This document shows positions 1 to 14,306 of a DNA stretch of 64,000 nt, piece after piece; the first letter of the stretch is position 1, and each line of letters begins with the position of its first letter. Origin of the DNA: Promineifilum sp019695075 (GTDB taxonomy: Bacteria > Chloroflexota > Anaerolineae > Promineifilales > Promineifilaceae); contig JAHCIO010000020.1 of the NCBI GenBank assembly GCA_026129185.1, forward strand, positions 12,504 to 76,503, in the 5' to 3' direction. The notes below the pieces were generated by a model that was not told the origin of the DNA, made no database searches, and saw only the letters and a program-made list of their open reading frames with translations. The translations under genes and the position numbers were made by a program.

Positions 1-561
1 GGCGATCCCGTCGTCCACGCCAACCCGGCCGTCATCACCTTCGACCACATCCGCCCCGCGGCCGACCGGCTGCGCGCCGACCTGGCCCAGGAAGACAACA
101 CCCTCCACCTGCGCTTCCTCAGCCCCACCCGGCTGGAGGAAAAAGACCGGCTCTTCCGCGCCCCCGATTTCGCCGTCCTCTTCCGTCGCCTCCTCTACCG
201 CATCGACGACCTGGCCCGCAACTTCGCCGGCGGCGCGCGGCGCGACCGGGCCGAACTCGACCGCCTCCACGCCGCCGCCGACCGCGTCCGCCTGGTCGAT
301 TGCCAGGTGCATTGGGTCGAACAGTGGAGCTGGTCGGGCCGCAAGGAGAGCCGCACGCCCGTCGGCGGCTTCGTGGGCACGGCCGCCTACCGCAGCGACG
401 ACTGGGCCGACCTGCTGCCCTGGCTGCTGCTGGGCCAGGGCACCCACGTGGGCAAGCTGCCGGTCAAGGGCAACGGCGTCTATGAAGTCGCGGGCCGGGC
501 GGAGGGCTACTGGGCCTGGGCCCCACCCCCTCTCCCCTCTTCCCTAACCCCTATCCCCTAA
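1..561 (+). CDS. cas6: CRISPR-associated endoribonuclease Cas6, 3' part (5' end outside window)
   Basis: The open frame runs in from the left edge (frame 1) and encodes 186 residues up to TAA at 559-561. The sequence matches the C-terminal half of the Cas6 family, which cuts CRISPR repeat RNA to make crRNAs. Seen: LHLRFLSPTRLEEKDRLF, a central segment with VHWVEQWSWSGRKES, then VGGFVGTAAYRSDDWADLL and GTHVGKLPVKGNGVYEV. These correspond to the family pattern of a beta-strand with TPTRL, a glycine-rich G-G-x-x-G loop and the terminal HVGKxTxxGxGxY. The last 12 or so residues (PPPLPSSLTPIP) come from a C-rich low-complexity repeat, so the original C-terminus was probably altered by it. No array or other cas gene is inside the window; they would lie to the left. 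Confidence 0.85.
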   Translation, partial: GDPVVHANPAVITFDHIRPAADRLRADLAQEDNTLHLRFLSPTRLEEKDRLFRAPDFAVLFRRLLYRIDDLARNFAGGARRDRAELDRLHAAADRVRLVDCQVHWVEQWSWSGRKESRTPVGGFVGTAAYRSDDWADLLPWLLLGQGTHVGKLPVKGNGVYEVAGRAEGYWAWAPPPLPSSLTPIP

Positions 562-576
562 CCCCTAATCCCCAGC
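525..576. repeat. C-rich low-complexity repeat at the cas6 3' end
   Basis: Imperfect tandem units such as CCCTAACCC and CCCCTAA run from within the end of cas6 past its stop and into the 3' end of the convergent frame. It is the same style of sequence as the repeat near 50.36-50.44 kb, and one flank of the repeats inside the methylase gene. Confidence 0.6.
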
Positions 577-702
577 CACACCCGCTCAGCCGCCGCCGCT
601 ACGTCCGCCGCCTCGGCCGCGTCCCGGATCATCGCCAGCACCCGCGCCATCTCCTCCCGCGCCGTCGCCACCCGCGCCGCCCCGGCCCCACGGACGAAGG
701 CG

Positions 703-6021
<5,319 letters not shown>

Positions 6022-6024
6022 CGT

Positions 6025-8859
6025 CTATATCACCGGCAACAGCACATACACGCCCAACACATCCGGCGGCAACTGCGGCTCGACGCGATAGCTGACGCCG
6101 GTCTGGCGCGTGGCCGCGCGCACGCGCTGGTGGGCGTCCAGCAGCGCCGCGCCGCGTTCGGCGGCGATGCGCTGCCATTCGTCGGGCATGGCGCGCAACT
6201 CCTCCAGCACGCGGGCAACCGTCTGCACCTGCTGGGGCACGTCGATGTTCTGGTCGGGCGTGGCCGCCAGCAGGGCCTCGGCCGCGGCGTCGTCGAGCCA
6301 CTCGCGCGCCTCGCCCCGGCCGCGGAAGGCGGCGGTCAGCGCCTCCTCGGCCAGCAGCGGCGTCTCATTCAGCGGCCCCGTCCGGCCGCGGCGGGTGATG
6401 ATGTGATAGCGGAAGCGCAACAACAGCAGGGCGGTGCGCTTGCCGACGGCCCGGCTGCGGATGACGCTGCAACGCGCCGCCGCCCCCTCCAGCAGGGGGT
6501 CGAGGGCGGTGTCCATCGTGTAGGCGGCCAGCCCCTCGACCAGCGGCGCGGTGCGCGAGAGATAGAGCGCGCCGTCGGGCACGGGCAGCGTGAACCCGGC
6601 CCGGATTTTGTCCCGGCCGCCGCTGACCTGGAGGAGCGCCTTGACGTTGGGCAAGGTCAGGCGCCAGACGTCGCCGGCCCCGGCCTTTGTCTCCGGCGTC
6701 GCCGCGCCGCCGTAGAGCGCCACCACCTCGCGCACAAAGCGGGCCACGTCGGCGTGCGTGCCGATGGCCGCGCGCATCGCCGCCCACTCCTGGGCCACCG
6801 TCTCGACCTTGATCGACCGTTGGGCGAACATCGTCCGCGATTGGCGCTCGCGCTCGGTCACGTTGTCCCAGTCCAATTGGACGTCGGCCACCGTCAGCCC
6901 GGCGATGGGCAGCAGCAACTGCTGCGGGCTGACCTTGCCGCCGCGCAACAGCAGGCCGTTGAGCAGCGCCTGGACGACGTCGCTGGTGTTGGCCGGCACG
7001 GGCACGGAGATGCCCAGCGAGGAGCGGATTTGCTTGTGCTTGCGCAACAGCACGTCGAGCACCAGGCCGTCGATCTGGTTGTCGGCGCCAAAGTAGGTGA
7101 TGGTGCGGATGGTGGGCGCGTTCTGGCCGAAGCGGTCAACCCGGCCTTCGCGCTGTTCGTGGCGGGTGGGGTTCCAGCTCAGGTCATAGTGGATGACGGC
7201 GTTGAAATGCTCTTGCAGGTTGATGCCCTCGCTCAGGCAGTCGGTGGCCACCAGCACGCGCCGGTCATGGTCGCCCAGCTCGGCCACGCGCAGGGCGCGC
7301 TCGGCCGGCGTCAGCGTGCCGGTGACGGCGGCCACCTCGACGCCTTTCGGCAGCGCCGCGCGCAGGTGGTCGGCGACGTACTCGGCCGTGGGGATGAAGC
7401 GACAGAAGAGGATCGGCTGGAAACCGTCGTCCAGCAGCCGGCGGACAAGGGCGATGGCCTTCCTGAGCTTGAGGTCCTGGTCCGGCCCGGCCAGCCTGTC
7501 GGCGCGCCGCGCGTAGTCCAACAGGCGCTCGCGCTGGGGCCGGGGCGCGTCTTCGCCCTCCTGGCCGCCGGGGGGAACGTCGATGAACTCACTGCTTTCG
7601 GCGTCTTCCAGGTCGAGCACCGTCCGCTCACCCAGTTCGTCGGCGTCTTCGGCCGTCGCCGCGTCGGCCGTGCCGGAGCGGCTGCGCAACGTGGCGGCGG
7701 CGGCGGCCGGGCTGCTGGCCAGGCTGCGCAACAGAGCCAGCGCCGACCACCAGCGCACCCGCTGCACCTGCCGGCTGCCGGTCGTGTCCAGGATGCGCTC
7801 GTGGGCATATTCCAACACGGTGTTGAAGAGCCTCAGGTAGTCCGGCGACAGGCTATAGGTCTCCTCGGCCTCTTCGCGGGCCGGGAAGACGGTCTGCTCC
7901 ATATACTCGCGAATGTCGGCCCGCCGGCGCTGGATGAGATGGCGGGCCACCTCGCGGCGGTGCTTCTCGTTGGCCTCGCCGGTCAGGTCGGCGGGCAGGC
8001 GGTCGAACTCCGGCCGCAGCAGGGCCAGCAGCGAACGGAAAGCGCCTTCGTCGCCGCTGTGGGGCGTGGCCGTCACCAGGAGCAAGTGGCGGGTGGGGTC
8101 ATCAGACAGGGCGCGGACGAGCTGGTGGCGCAGGTGGCGGCCGCTGCGACGGTCTTTGGCAAAGGCGACGCCGTGGGCTTCGTCGACGATGACCAGTTCC
8201 GGGCAGGCGCGGATGAAGTCGTCGCGCCGGCGCGAGGACTTGATGTACTCGGTGGAGACGATGACGAAGGGGTAGAGATCAAACAGGGATTGGCCGACGG
8301 CCGTATGCCGTTCCAGGCGGCCGACGGTGCTGGACAGAACCAGCTCGGCCTGAATGTTGAACTTGTCGGCCAGCTCCTTCTGCCACTGCTCGGCCAGGTG
8401 GGGCGGGCAGAGGACGGCCAGCCGGCGCACCTCGCCCCGGTCGAGCAGTTCGCGGGCCACCAGCCCGGCCTCAACCGTCTTGCCGATGCCGACGTCGTCG
8501 GCGATGAGCAGGCGCACCGGGTCGAGCTGCAGGGCCATCAGCAGCGGCGCCAACTGGTACGGCCGCGGCTCCACGTTTAGCCGGGCGAAGGAGCGAAACG
8601 GCCCGGCGCTGGAGCGAAAGCCCAGCCGGACGGCATCGCGCAGCAGCCGGCCGGAGCGGAAGTCGCCGACGCGGGCCGGGTCGGGATAGTCGAACGTCGC
8701 CGGGCCGATGTCGCCGGCTTCCAGGGCGACATGGATGCCGGCGATCTCCTGATCCGTGCCGCCCAGCGGGCGCAGGATGAGGAAGTCGTCCGTAGACTCA
8801 GGCAGGACAACCCATTCCCGGCCGCGCGCCTTCACCAGAGAACCGACAGCGTACTGCAT
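6025..8859 (-). CDS. SNF2-like superfamily 2 helicase of a DISARM-like system (DrmD-like)
   Basis: 944 residues, middle gene of the defence operon. Its ATG is 3 bp after the preceding stop, and its own stop is 3 bp before the methylase start, so translation is probably coupled. Motif I is LIADDVGIGKT (residues about 118-128), motif II IVDEAHG (near 223), and motif III LLVTATPHSGDEGAF follows. The C-terminal RecA half has ATDCLSEGINLQ and motif VI REGRVDRFGQ (near 573). The D-D-V-G-I-G-K-T form and RVDRFGQ ending are typical of SNF2/RapA-like DNA translocases, including DISARM DrmD. It probably uses ATP to track on DNA and licenses attack on unmodified phage DNA; that role is inferred from the family and neighbours. 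An accessory region of about 350 residues follows the motor. Confidence 0.88.
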   Translation of the reverse strand: MQYAVGSLVKARGREWVVLPESTDDFLILRPLGGTDQEIAGIHVALEAGDIGPATFDYPDPARVGDFRSGRLLRDAVRLGFRSSAGPFRSFARLNVEPRPYQLAPLLMALQLDPVRLLIADDVGIGKTVEAGLVARELLDRGEVRRLAVLCPPHLAEQWQKELADKFNIQAELVLSSTVGRLERHTAVGQSLFDLYPFVIVSTEYIKSSRRRDDFIRACPELVIVDEAHGVAFAKDRRSGRHLRHQLVRALSDDPTRHLLLVTATPHSGDEGAFRSLLALLRPEFDRLPADLTGEANEKHRREVARHLIQRRRADIREYMEQTVFPAREEAEETYSLSPDYLRLFNTVLEYAHERILDTTGSRQVQRVRWWSALALLRSLASSPAAAAATLRSRSGTADAATAEDADELGERTVLDLEDAESSEFIDVPPGGQEGEDAPRPQRERLLDYARRADRLAGPDQDLKLRKAIALVRRLLDDGFQPILFCRFIPTAEYVADHLRAALPKGVEVAAVTGTLTPAERALRVAELGDHDRRVLVATDCLSEGINLQEHFNAVIHYDLSWNPTRHEQREGRVDRFGQNAPTIRTITYFGADNQIDGLVLDVLLRKHKQIRSSLGISVPVPANTSDVVQALLNGLLLRGGKVSPQQLLLPIAGLTVADVQLDWDNVTERERQSRTMFAQRSIKVETVAQEWAAMRAAIGTHADVARFVREVVALYGGAATPETKAGAGDVWRLTLPNVKALLQVSGGRDKIRAGFTLPVPDGALYLSRTAPLVEGLAAYTMDTALDPLLEGAAARCSVIRSRAVGKRTALLLLRFRYHIITRRGRTGPLNETPLLAEEALTAAFRGRGEAREWLDDAAAEALLAATPDQNIDVPQQVQTVARVLEELRAMPDEWQRIAAERGAALLDAHQRVRAATRQTGVSYRVEPQLPPDVLGVYVLLPVI

Positions 8860-8862
8860 AGG

Positions 8863-11800
8863 TCACTCACTCGCCTGGCCGAAGATATAGGCGTAATCGG
8901 CGCAAATCCTGGCCCATTCGGCGCGCTGGTCGTAGCGAAAGCGCAGCACCGTCAGGCTCAGGTCGCCCTCCAGGCAATCGGTGATGCGCGCGTCGTTGCG
9001 CCGGGCCAGGTCGGTGTCGTGGTCGGGGCCATCGACGTAGATGGCCACGCCGCGCCGGCTGTAGAAGAAATCGGGGCGCGTCTGGCAGCCTTCGATAAGC
9101 TCCTGGGCCGCGTCGGGCAGGTTCAGCCGGCGCTCGATGAGAAAGTCCAGCCACTCCCGTTCCAGGCTGCTCTCGCAGGCGGCCTTGAGCTGCGCCAGGA
9201 GCGCGTCCCGCTCCAGCCGGGTGGGGCTGGCGGCCACCGCGCCGTTGGCGACCGCCAGGAGGAGATCGCGGATCAGGTGGCGGTCGAGCAGGGCATGATC
9301 GGGCTGATTGGTGTAGCTCATCAGGCAGTCGTAGCAGGCCGACTCACAATCCTCGCGGCCGCGCGGGGCGCGGCGCTTATCTTCGCCGCTGGCGGGGTCG
9401 AAGTGGCACAGTTCCAGCGCCTGGTGGGCGACCCGGCGGATGGCCTCCGGTTCGCTGACCAGGCGGCGGAGGACGCCGGCCCCGCCTTCGGCCGATTCAT
9501 ATAGCAGAATGGCCGTCCGTTCCTTCGCGTCCGGCAGCGGCTCGACGGCCAGTTCGTTGTCTTCCAGCTGGTAGAGCACCTGGATGGCGTTCTTCAGCGC
9601 CGGTTGGAGCGAGGCCATCACCGCCGGCTGGTTCTCGAAGTACTCCTCGAACTTGAGGATGAGGCAGTTGCGGCGATCCTCGACGAAGGGGATGACACGC
9701 CTGGTTCGGGCGCTCATCGGGTCGTCGGCGTCGGCCTCCGGCTCGTCCTCATTCTTCTCCCAGTAGCCGCGCTCAATGTCCAACACGAAGCCCGGCGGCT
9801 TATCCGGGCCGCTGCGTTTCCAGCCCATGTTGATGCGCCAGATCGTCGCCGCGCTGCCATAGGTCATGGTCAGCAAGCGCCGGCCGTCGCCATCGGCCAC
9901 CGTGGCCACGGCGAAGTCGGGCCGGCCGTCCCGCTCGGCATAGCGCACGCTGGTCTGCAACCGGTAGCCCATGCGCACCCGTTCTTCCTCGTCGCTGCTG
10001 ATGCGGTCGCGGCGTCGCGTGGACACGTTTTGCATGCGCAGCAGCGCCGTCAGCGGGCCGGGCAACGGCGCGCCACAGTTGTCACAAAGCTCCGGGTCCA
10101 CTTCGTCCGACAGGGGGTGAAGATAGCCGCAGGCCGCGCACACCTTGGCCCGGGTCGTCAGCAGATCGCTGTCCCCCGAGGGTAGGATGACTTTGTTGAT
10201 GACGTGGCGCGAGCCTTCATGGTAGATGACGCTGCGCGGGCCGAATTCGGAGATGGCCAGGAACCGGGGGCGGGAGAGGTATTCGCCTTCCTGGTCGCGG
10301 CCGCGGCCGCGCCGCCCCTCGATGTAGGCCGAAAGGGGCAGGCGGGGGAAGTTGTAGCCGGGCAGGAAGCCCTCGGCGGCGAAGTAGCGATAGCTGTAGA
10401 AGTCGGAGTAGCTCTGCTCGTTGGCGTTGAGCAGCAGGTTGAGCTGGGCTTCGGCTTCGGCGCGCAGCCTTGTGGCCTGCTGCTTTTCACTGGCCGCGCT
10501 ATTGGGGCTGGCCGCCACTCGGTCCTGTTTGCTGCGCGTCGCCCACGCGGAGAGATAGAGGCCGCGCCAGCGGTCGCAGGCGTCGTCCAGCCGGTCGGCG
10601 GCCTGGATGATGACCTGGCGCAGCCAATCGTCGCTATACCAGGCCGCCGCGCGCAACTGGCCGTCGATGCTGCTGAGGACCCGGCCGGCGCGGCGTTGGG
10701 CATTGTCGCGGGCGGCGGGCGAGTCGAGGGCGGCCCGCAGTTCGGGGCGGATGGGCAAGCCGGCCGGCTCTTCGGGAATGTCGAGCAGGTCGCGCAAGGA
10801 GTTGCCCAATTGGAAGCCCGTCGCCCGGCCGACCTCGGCCAGCCACACGGCGTGGACGTGGGCGCGAAGCAGGTCTTCATTTGTCAGATCGAGCCGCGGC
10901 GGGCGGACGGCGCCGGCCACCATGTCCGACGGCCGCTTGAAGAAGTACTGGTCGTGGGGGCTGCCGGAGGCGCAATAGGTGTAGACCAGCGCCGGCTGGC
11001 CGCTGCGGCCGGCCCGGCCGCTGCGCTGGGCGTAGTTGGCCGGGGTAGGGGGGACGTTGCGCATGTTGACCGCGTTCAGTTGGGCAATGTCAACGCCCAG
11101 TTCCATCGTCGGCGAACAGAACAGCAGCGGCAACTCTGCCTGGCGAAACTCCTTCTCGCGCTCTTCGCGGATGTCGCCGGGCACTTGCGCGGTGTGCTCT
11201 CTGGCTCTGATGCCCTTCAGGTCGAGGGCGACGGAGTTGTAGAAGTTGATGAAGAAGGGATTCGGCGCGGCGGCCTGCGTCTCGTCGGGCAGGCGGGGCA
11301 CGCGGATGGGATCGTGGTAGGCGTGCGTGCCGTCCCCCGCTCGCCAGACCATCAGGGCGGCGTTGAGCTGATAGCCCGGCACGTCCGCCTCGCCGCGCGG
11401 TTCCTCGACGCGCTCCAGAGGCCCATCGGCGGCCAACACCGCGAACAGATCGCCAATGATGAGCCGGCTTTGTTCCAGGGTCAGCCTGCTGCCGCTGTCA
11501 CGGAAGGCGCGGCGCACGAAGCTGCCAAAGCCGCTGCGCTCGGAGATGGGCAGATATTCGCCGCTGTTTCGCCCCCGCAGCCGGGCCGGGCCGGGAATGG
11601 CGACGTAGCTGTGGGTCAGGCGCTCCGTCTCGTCGATGGCCCAGGGCGCGACCAGAAGTAGCGGGCTGCGCTGTTTCAGACCTTCCTGGTAGTTTGGATC
11701 GAGGTAGATCACCTTGATGGCCAGGCCGCGCCGGATGACGTCGAGCAAGACCCTGCTGACGTGCCGGCGCTGTGCGGGCGTGGCCGCCGCCAGCCGCTCA

Positions 11801-14097
11801 TGTCGCCCGGCCCAGACCGTCTCATCGGCGCAAATCTCTTCCAGGTCGAGATAGTCGATGCGGAGCAGGTCGCACTGTTCCAGATTGGGGGCATTGATGC
11901 GCCAGCCGCGCCGCAAATCATGGTAGACGCGGTAGCCCAGCACGTCGCGCAGGGCCTCATTGGCCAGCCTGGCCTTCGAGCGCCCACCATCAGGCTCCGC
12001 CACGAACTGCTCGGCCACCAATGCCAGCGCGTCAAAGACACTCTGGGCCAGATGATCGTGCCGGATGCCGCTCGCCCCGGCGGCCTGCACGGCTTTGTAG
12101 AGGGCGGCGCGCACGAGGCCCACTTCGACGAAATCGTTGAAGTGCCCGGCCTGTAGCGAGGCGTCCTGGCGGTTGTCGGTGAAGCTGAGCAGCTTGCGCG
12201 CTTCTTTGTCCAGCGTGTCGTCCCGTCGCAGCGCGCGCAAGACGGAAAGGCCCAGGACGGTGGTGGCCGTGCTTCGCCCCTCCAGCGACAGGGTGGCCAG
12301 TTTGCTCACGTCCGACATGCGCCCGGCGTAGGCCACGCCGCAATTCAGGCAGAAGGCGAACGGCGCGCGGATGAACTGGAAAGCGAGGCCGTCGGCCGAA
12401 TTCACACCCAGGGGCGTGACGCTGACAGGCACGGGCAGCTTGGGACGATGACCGGATTGGACACGCCAGCCACTCGGACTGGTCTTGCTGCTTTCCAGCC
12501 AGTCTTCCGGTACGCGGTTGTCGGCAATGGCCGTTTGGAGGTCGGCCGGCCAGCGATTGTCGCCGTTGCCGTTATAGTAGAGGTAGCCCGCTTCGGCGTC
12601 CTCGTCGGCGGCGCTTTCGCGCAGGGCGCGGGGCGCGAAGCCGGCTTCGGCCGCGGGCCGGCCGGTCAGGCGCGTCACACTGTAATACTCCTGCCCGCAC
12701 TCGCGGCAGAAGCAGACCGGAAACAGCAGCCGTTGGCGGTCGCCGGGCACGTAGGCGCCGGCGTTGAGGGTGATGTATCGCTCGGCCGGGGCATCCAGGG
12801 AGGCGAAGACGGTGTCGCCGCGGCTGAGGAACTGGTGCAGGCGGAAGGCAAAGACCGGCGCGTTCACTTCGGGCTGTTTGATCTGATAGCCGGCCAGCAG
12901 CGTTTGGCGGATCGCGGCGTCGCAGGCGTCCAGGGCGACCCCGGTCAGATTGTGGAGCCGCCGCGCCGCGCCCTCGTCCCCGGCAATGCTGATCGGCTCG
13001 GCCCGTTTGAGACGGCCGCTCCCCGCTTCCTCCTGGAGGCCGAAGGTGTTCTCGATCCAGATGGCCAGCGGGTCAGCGATAAAGGCGTCGTACGCCTGGG
13101 GCGGCTCCTGCGCCGCGTTTCTTACCCGCTTGGTCAGCCGGGTCTTGAACGCGGCGTCGGTCGCGTCCTGGGGGGTGGTCAGCCGGCGCAGGGTTTCGCC
13201 GATGACGCGCGCGGGGGCCACGGCTGTGCCGAACAGTTCCGAGGCCACGGCGGCGATCTCCACCTGCTGTTCGGCGAAGGAACCGCCGCCGGTCAGGGTG
13301 GCCGAGGTGCCGACGCAGCGCAGGTTCGGGTTCTGGGCCACCTCGCGGACGCGCCTGATGAGCATGGCCACGTCGGCCCCCTGGCGGCCGCGATAGGTAT
13401 GGAGTTCATCGAGGACGAGGAACCGCAGCCCCTGCATCGCGTCTATCAGCCGGCGCTCTCGTGGCCGGGTGAGCATCAACTCCAGCATGACGTAGTTGGT
13501 CAGCAGGATGTCGGGCGGGTTCTGGATGATCTCATCCCGCTCCGGGTCACTCTCCTGGCCGGTGTAGCGGCGATAGGTAACCGGCGGCCGGTCGAAGCCC
13601 TGCTTGAGGAACTTGTCCAGCTCATTCATCTGGCTGTTGGCCAGGGCATTCATGGGGTAGACGATGACCACCTGAACGCCGTTGCCGCTGCCCCGGCGCA
13701 AGATGTGATTCACGATGGGCACGATGTAGGCCAGGCTCTTGCCGGAGCCGGTGCCGGTGGTCAGGATGTAGCTATCCTCCGTTTGGGCGCCGACCGCGGC
13801 CGCCTCGGCTTGATGGCGGTAGAGCCGCATGGGCTGGCCGGAGCCATCGGCGGCCTTATCCAGCCGGAAGATCCGCTCGGTCAGCGGATGGAGCAGCCCT
13901 TCGGCGACCATCTGCGAGATCCAGGGGCCGGCCTCGAAGCCGGGGTTGAGTTGCACCAGCGGATTGGGCCACAGGGCGCCGCTGGCAAGCTCTTCGTCCA
14001 CTTTGGCGCGAATGCGGGCATCGCGAATATTGATGAAACTCTTGCTGTAGCTGGTGTAGTCAGCGATCAGCTGGTGACGCAGATCGAAAACGTCCAT
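8863..14097 (-). CDS. Giant DEAD/DEAH helicase with DUF1998-like zinc region and C-terminal nuclease-like domain
   Basis: 1744 residues, first gene of the defence operon. Q-like motif RLYRHQAEA (91-99), motif I TTGTGSGKS (113-121), MNALANSQ, motif II LDELHTYRG (near 230), TSATLTGGG, and motif VI YAQRSGRAGRSG (near 1029). Cysteine pairs occur at FCRECGQEYY, FCLNCGVAY and CAACGY with CDNCGA (about 1321-1340). A Cys cluster DCESACYDCLMSY near 1586 matches the DUF1998 zinc region of MrfA, DrmB and DruE-type proteins. The last 100 residues (RPDFFYSRRGVAIYVDGPDHD near 1676) resemble Vsr/DUF559 PD-(D/E)XK nucleases. So helicase, DUF1998 and possible nuclease are fused in one chain, whereas DISARM uses separate DrmA and DrmB. 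An ATP-driven DNA-sensing role in antiphage defence is inferred. Confidence 0.85.
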   Translation of the reverse strand: MDVFDLRHQLIADYTSYSKSFINIRDARIRAKVDEELASGALWPNPLVQLNPGFEAGPWISQMVAEGLLHPLTERIFRLDKAADGSGQPMRLYRHQAEAAAVGAQTEDSYILTTGTGSGKSLAYIVPIVNHILRRGSGNGVQVVIVYPMNALANSQMNELDKFLKQGFDRPPVTYRRYTGQESDPERDEIIQNPPDILLTNYVMLELMLTRPRERRLIDAMQGLRFLVLDELHTYRGRQGADVAMLIRRVREVAQNPNLRCVGTSATLTGGGSFAEQQVEIAAVASELFGTAVAPARVIGETLRRLTTPQDATDAAFKTRLTKRVRNAAQEPPQAYDAFIADPLAIWIENTFGLQEEAGSGRLKRAEPISIAGDEGAARRLHNLTGVALDACDAAIRQTLLAGYQIKQPEVNAPVFAFRLHQFLSRGDTVFASLDAPAERYITLNAGAYVPGDRQRLLFPVCFCRECGQEYYSVTRLTGRPAAEAGFAPRALRESAADEDAEAGYLYYNGNGDNRWPADLQTAIADNRVPEDWLESSKTSPSGWRVQSGHRPKLPVPVSVTPLGVNSADGLAFQFIRAPFAFCLNCGVAYAGRMSDVSKLATLSLEGRSTATTVLGLSVLRALRRDDTLDKEARKLLSFTDNRQDASLQAGHFNDFVEVGLVRAALYKAVQAAGASGIRHDHLAQSVFDALALVAEQFVAEPDGGRSKARLANEALRDVLGYRVYHDLRRGWRINAPNLEQCDLLRIDYLDLEEICADETVWAGRHERLAAATPAQRRHVSRVLLDVIRRGLAIKVIYLDPNYQEGLKQRSPLLLVAPWAIDETERLTHSYVAIPGPARLRGRNSGEYLPISERSGFGSFVRRAFRDSGSRLTLEQSRLIIGDLFAVLAADGPLERVEEPRGEADVPGYQLNAALMVWRAGDGTHAYHDPIRVPRLPDETQAAAPNPFFINFYNSVALDLKGIRAREHTAQVPGDIREEREKEFRQAELPLLFCSPTMELGVDIAQLNAVNMRNVPPTPANYAQRSGRAGRSGQPALVYTYCASGSPHDQYFFKRPSDMVAGAVRPPRLDLTNEDLLRAHVHAVWLAEVGRATGFQLGNSLRDLLDIPEEPAGLPIRPELRAALDSPAARDNAQRRAGRVLSSIDGQLRAAAWYSDDWLRQVIIQAADRLDDACDRWRGLYLSAWATRSKQDRVAASPNSAASEKQQATRLRAEAEAQLNLLLNANEQSYSDFYSYRYFAAEGFLPGYNFPRLPLSAYIEGRRGRGRDQEGEYLSRPRFLAISEFGPRSVIYHEGSRHVINKVILPSGDSDLLTTRAKVCAACGYLHPLSDEVDPELCDNCGAPLPGPLTALLRMQNVSTRRRDRISSDEEERVRMGYRLQTSVRYAERDGRPDFAVATVADGDGRRLLTMTYGSAATIWRINMGWKRSGPDKPPGFVLDIERGYWEKNEDEPEADADDPMSARTRRVIPFVEDRRNCLILKFEEYFENQPAVMASLQPALKNAIQVLYQLEDNELAVEPLPDAKERTAILLYESAEGGAGVLRRLVSEPEAIRRVAHQALELCHFDPASGEDKRRAPRGREDCESACYDCLMSYTNQPDHALLDRHLIRDLLLAVANGAVAASPTRLERDALLAQLKAACESSLEREWLDFLIERRLNLPDAAQELIEGCQTRPDFFYSRRGVAIYVDGPDHDTDLARRNDARITDCLEGDLSLTVLRFRYDQRAEWARICADYAYIFGQASE

Positions 14098-14306
14098 CGA
14101 TTTCTCCGCTTACGATTTTGAGTACGCTACTATAGCAGTTTCTGGGGGCCAACCACTAGAAGCCCCTTCTTGCTCGCCGCGCTGCGAGTTGGGGTAGGGG
14201 GGCGGGGCGGGGGAGCTAACTTCCAGCGGCGGATAGTTCGATTAATCTACATTTTAGTCATACAATACTCTATCGTTAGCCGGCTATCATGGAAGCGGCA
14301 GGGTTC
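14098..14306. promoter_or_regulatory. Upstream region of defence operon
   Basis: 209 bp without a supported gene. On the minus strand TATAGT (14129-14134) could be a -10 box about 30 bp before the helicase ATG; no good -35 element accompanies it. The rest is unremarkable apart from an AT-richer stretch near 14225-14285. Confidence 0.3.

Noticed and set aside
1..561. Expectation of a CRISPR array next to cas6
   Set aside because: No regularly spaced direct repeats of 25-40 bp with unique spacers occur anywhere in the window; an array may lie to the left.
12448..14121. A plus-strand 557-codon frame opposite the large helicase
   Set aside because: No motifs, and the minus strand carries helicase motifs I-III here.
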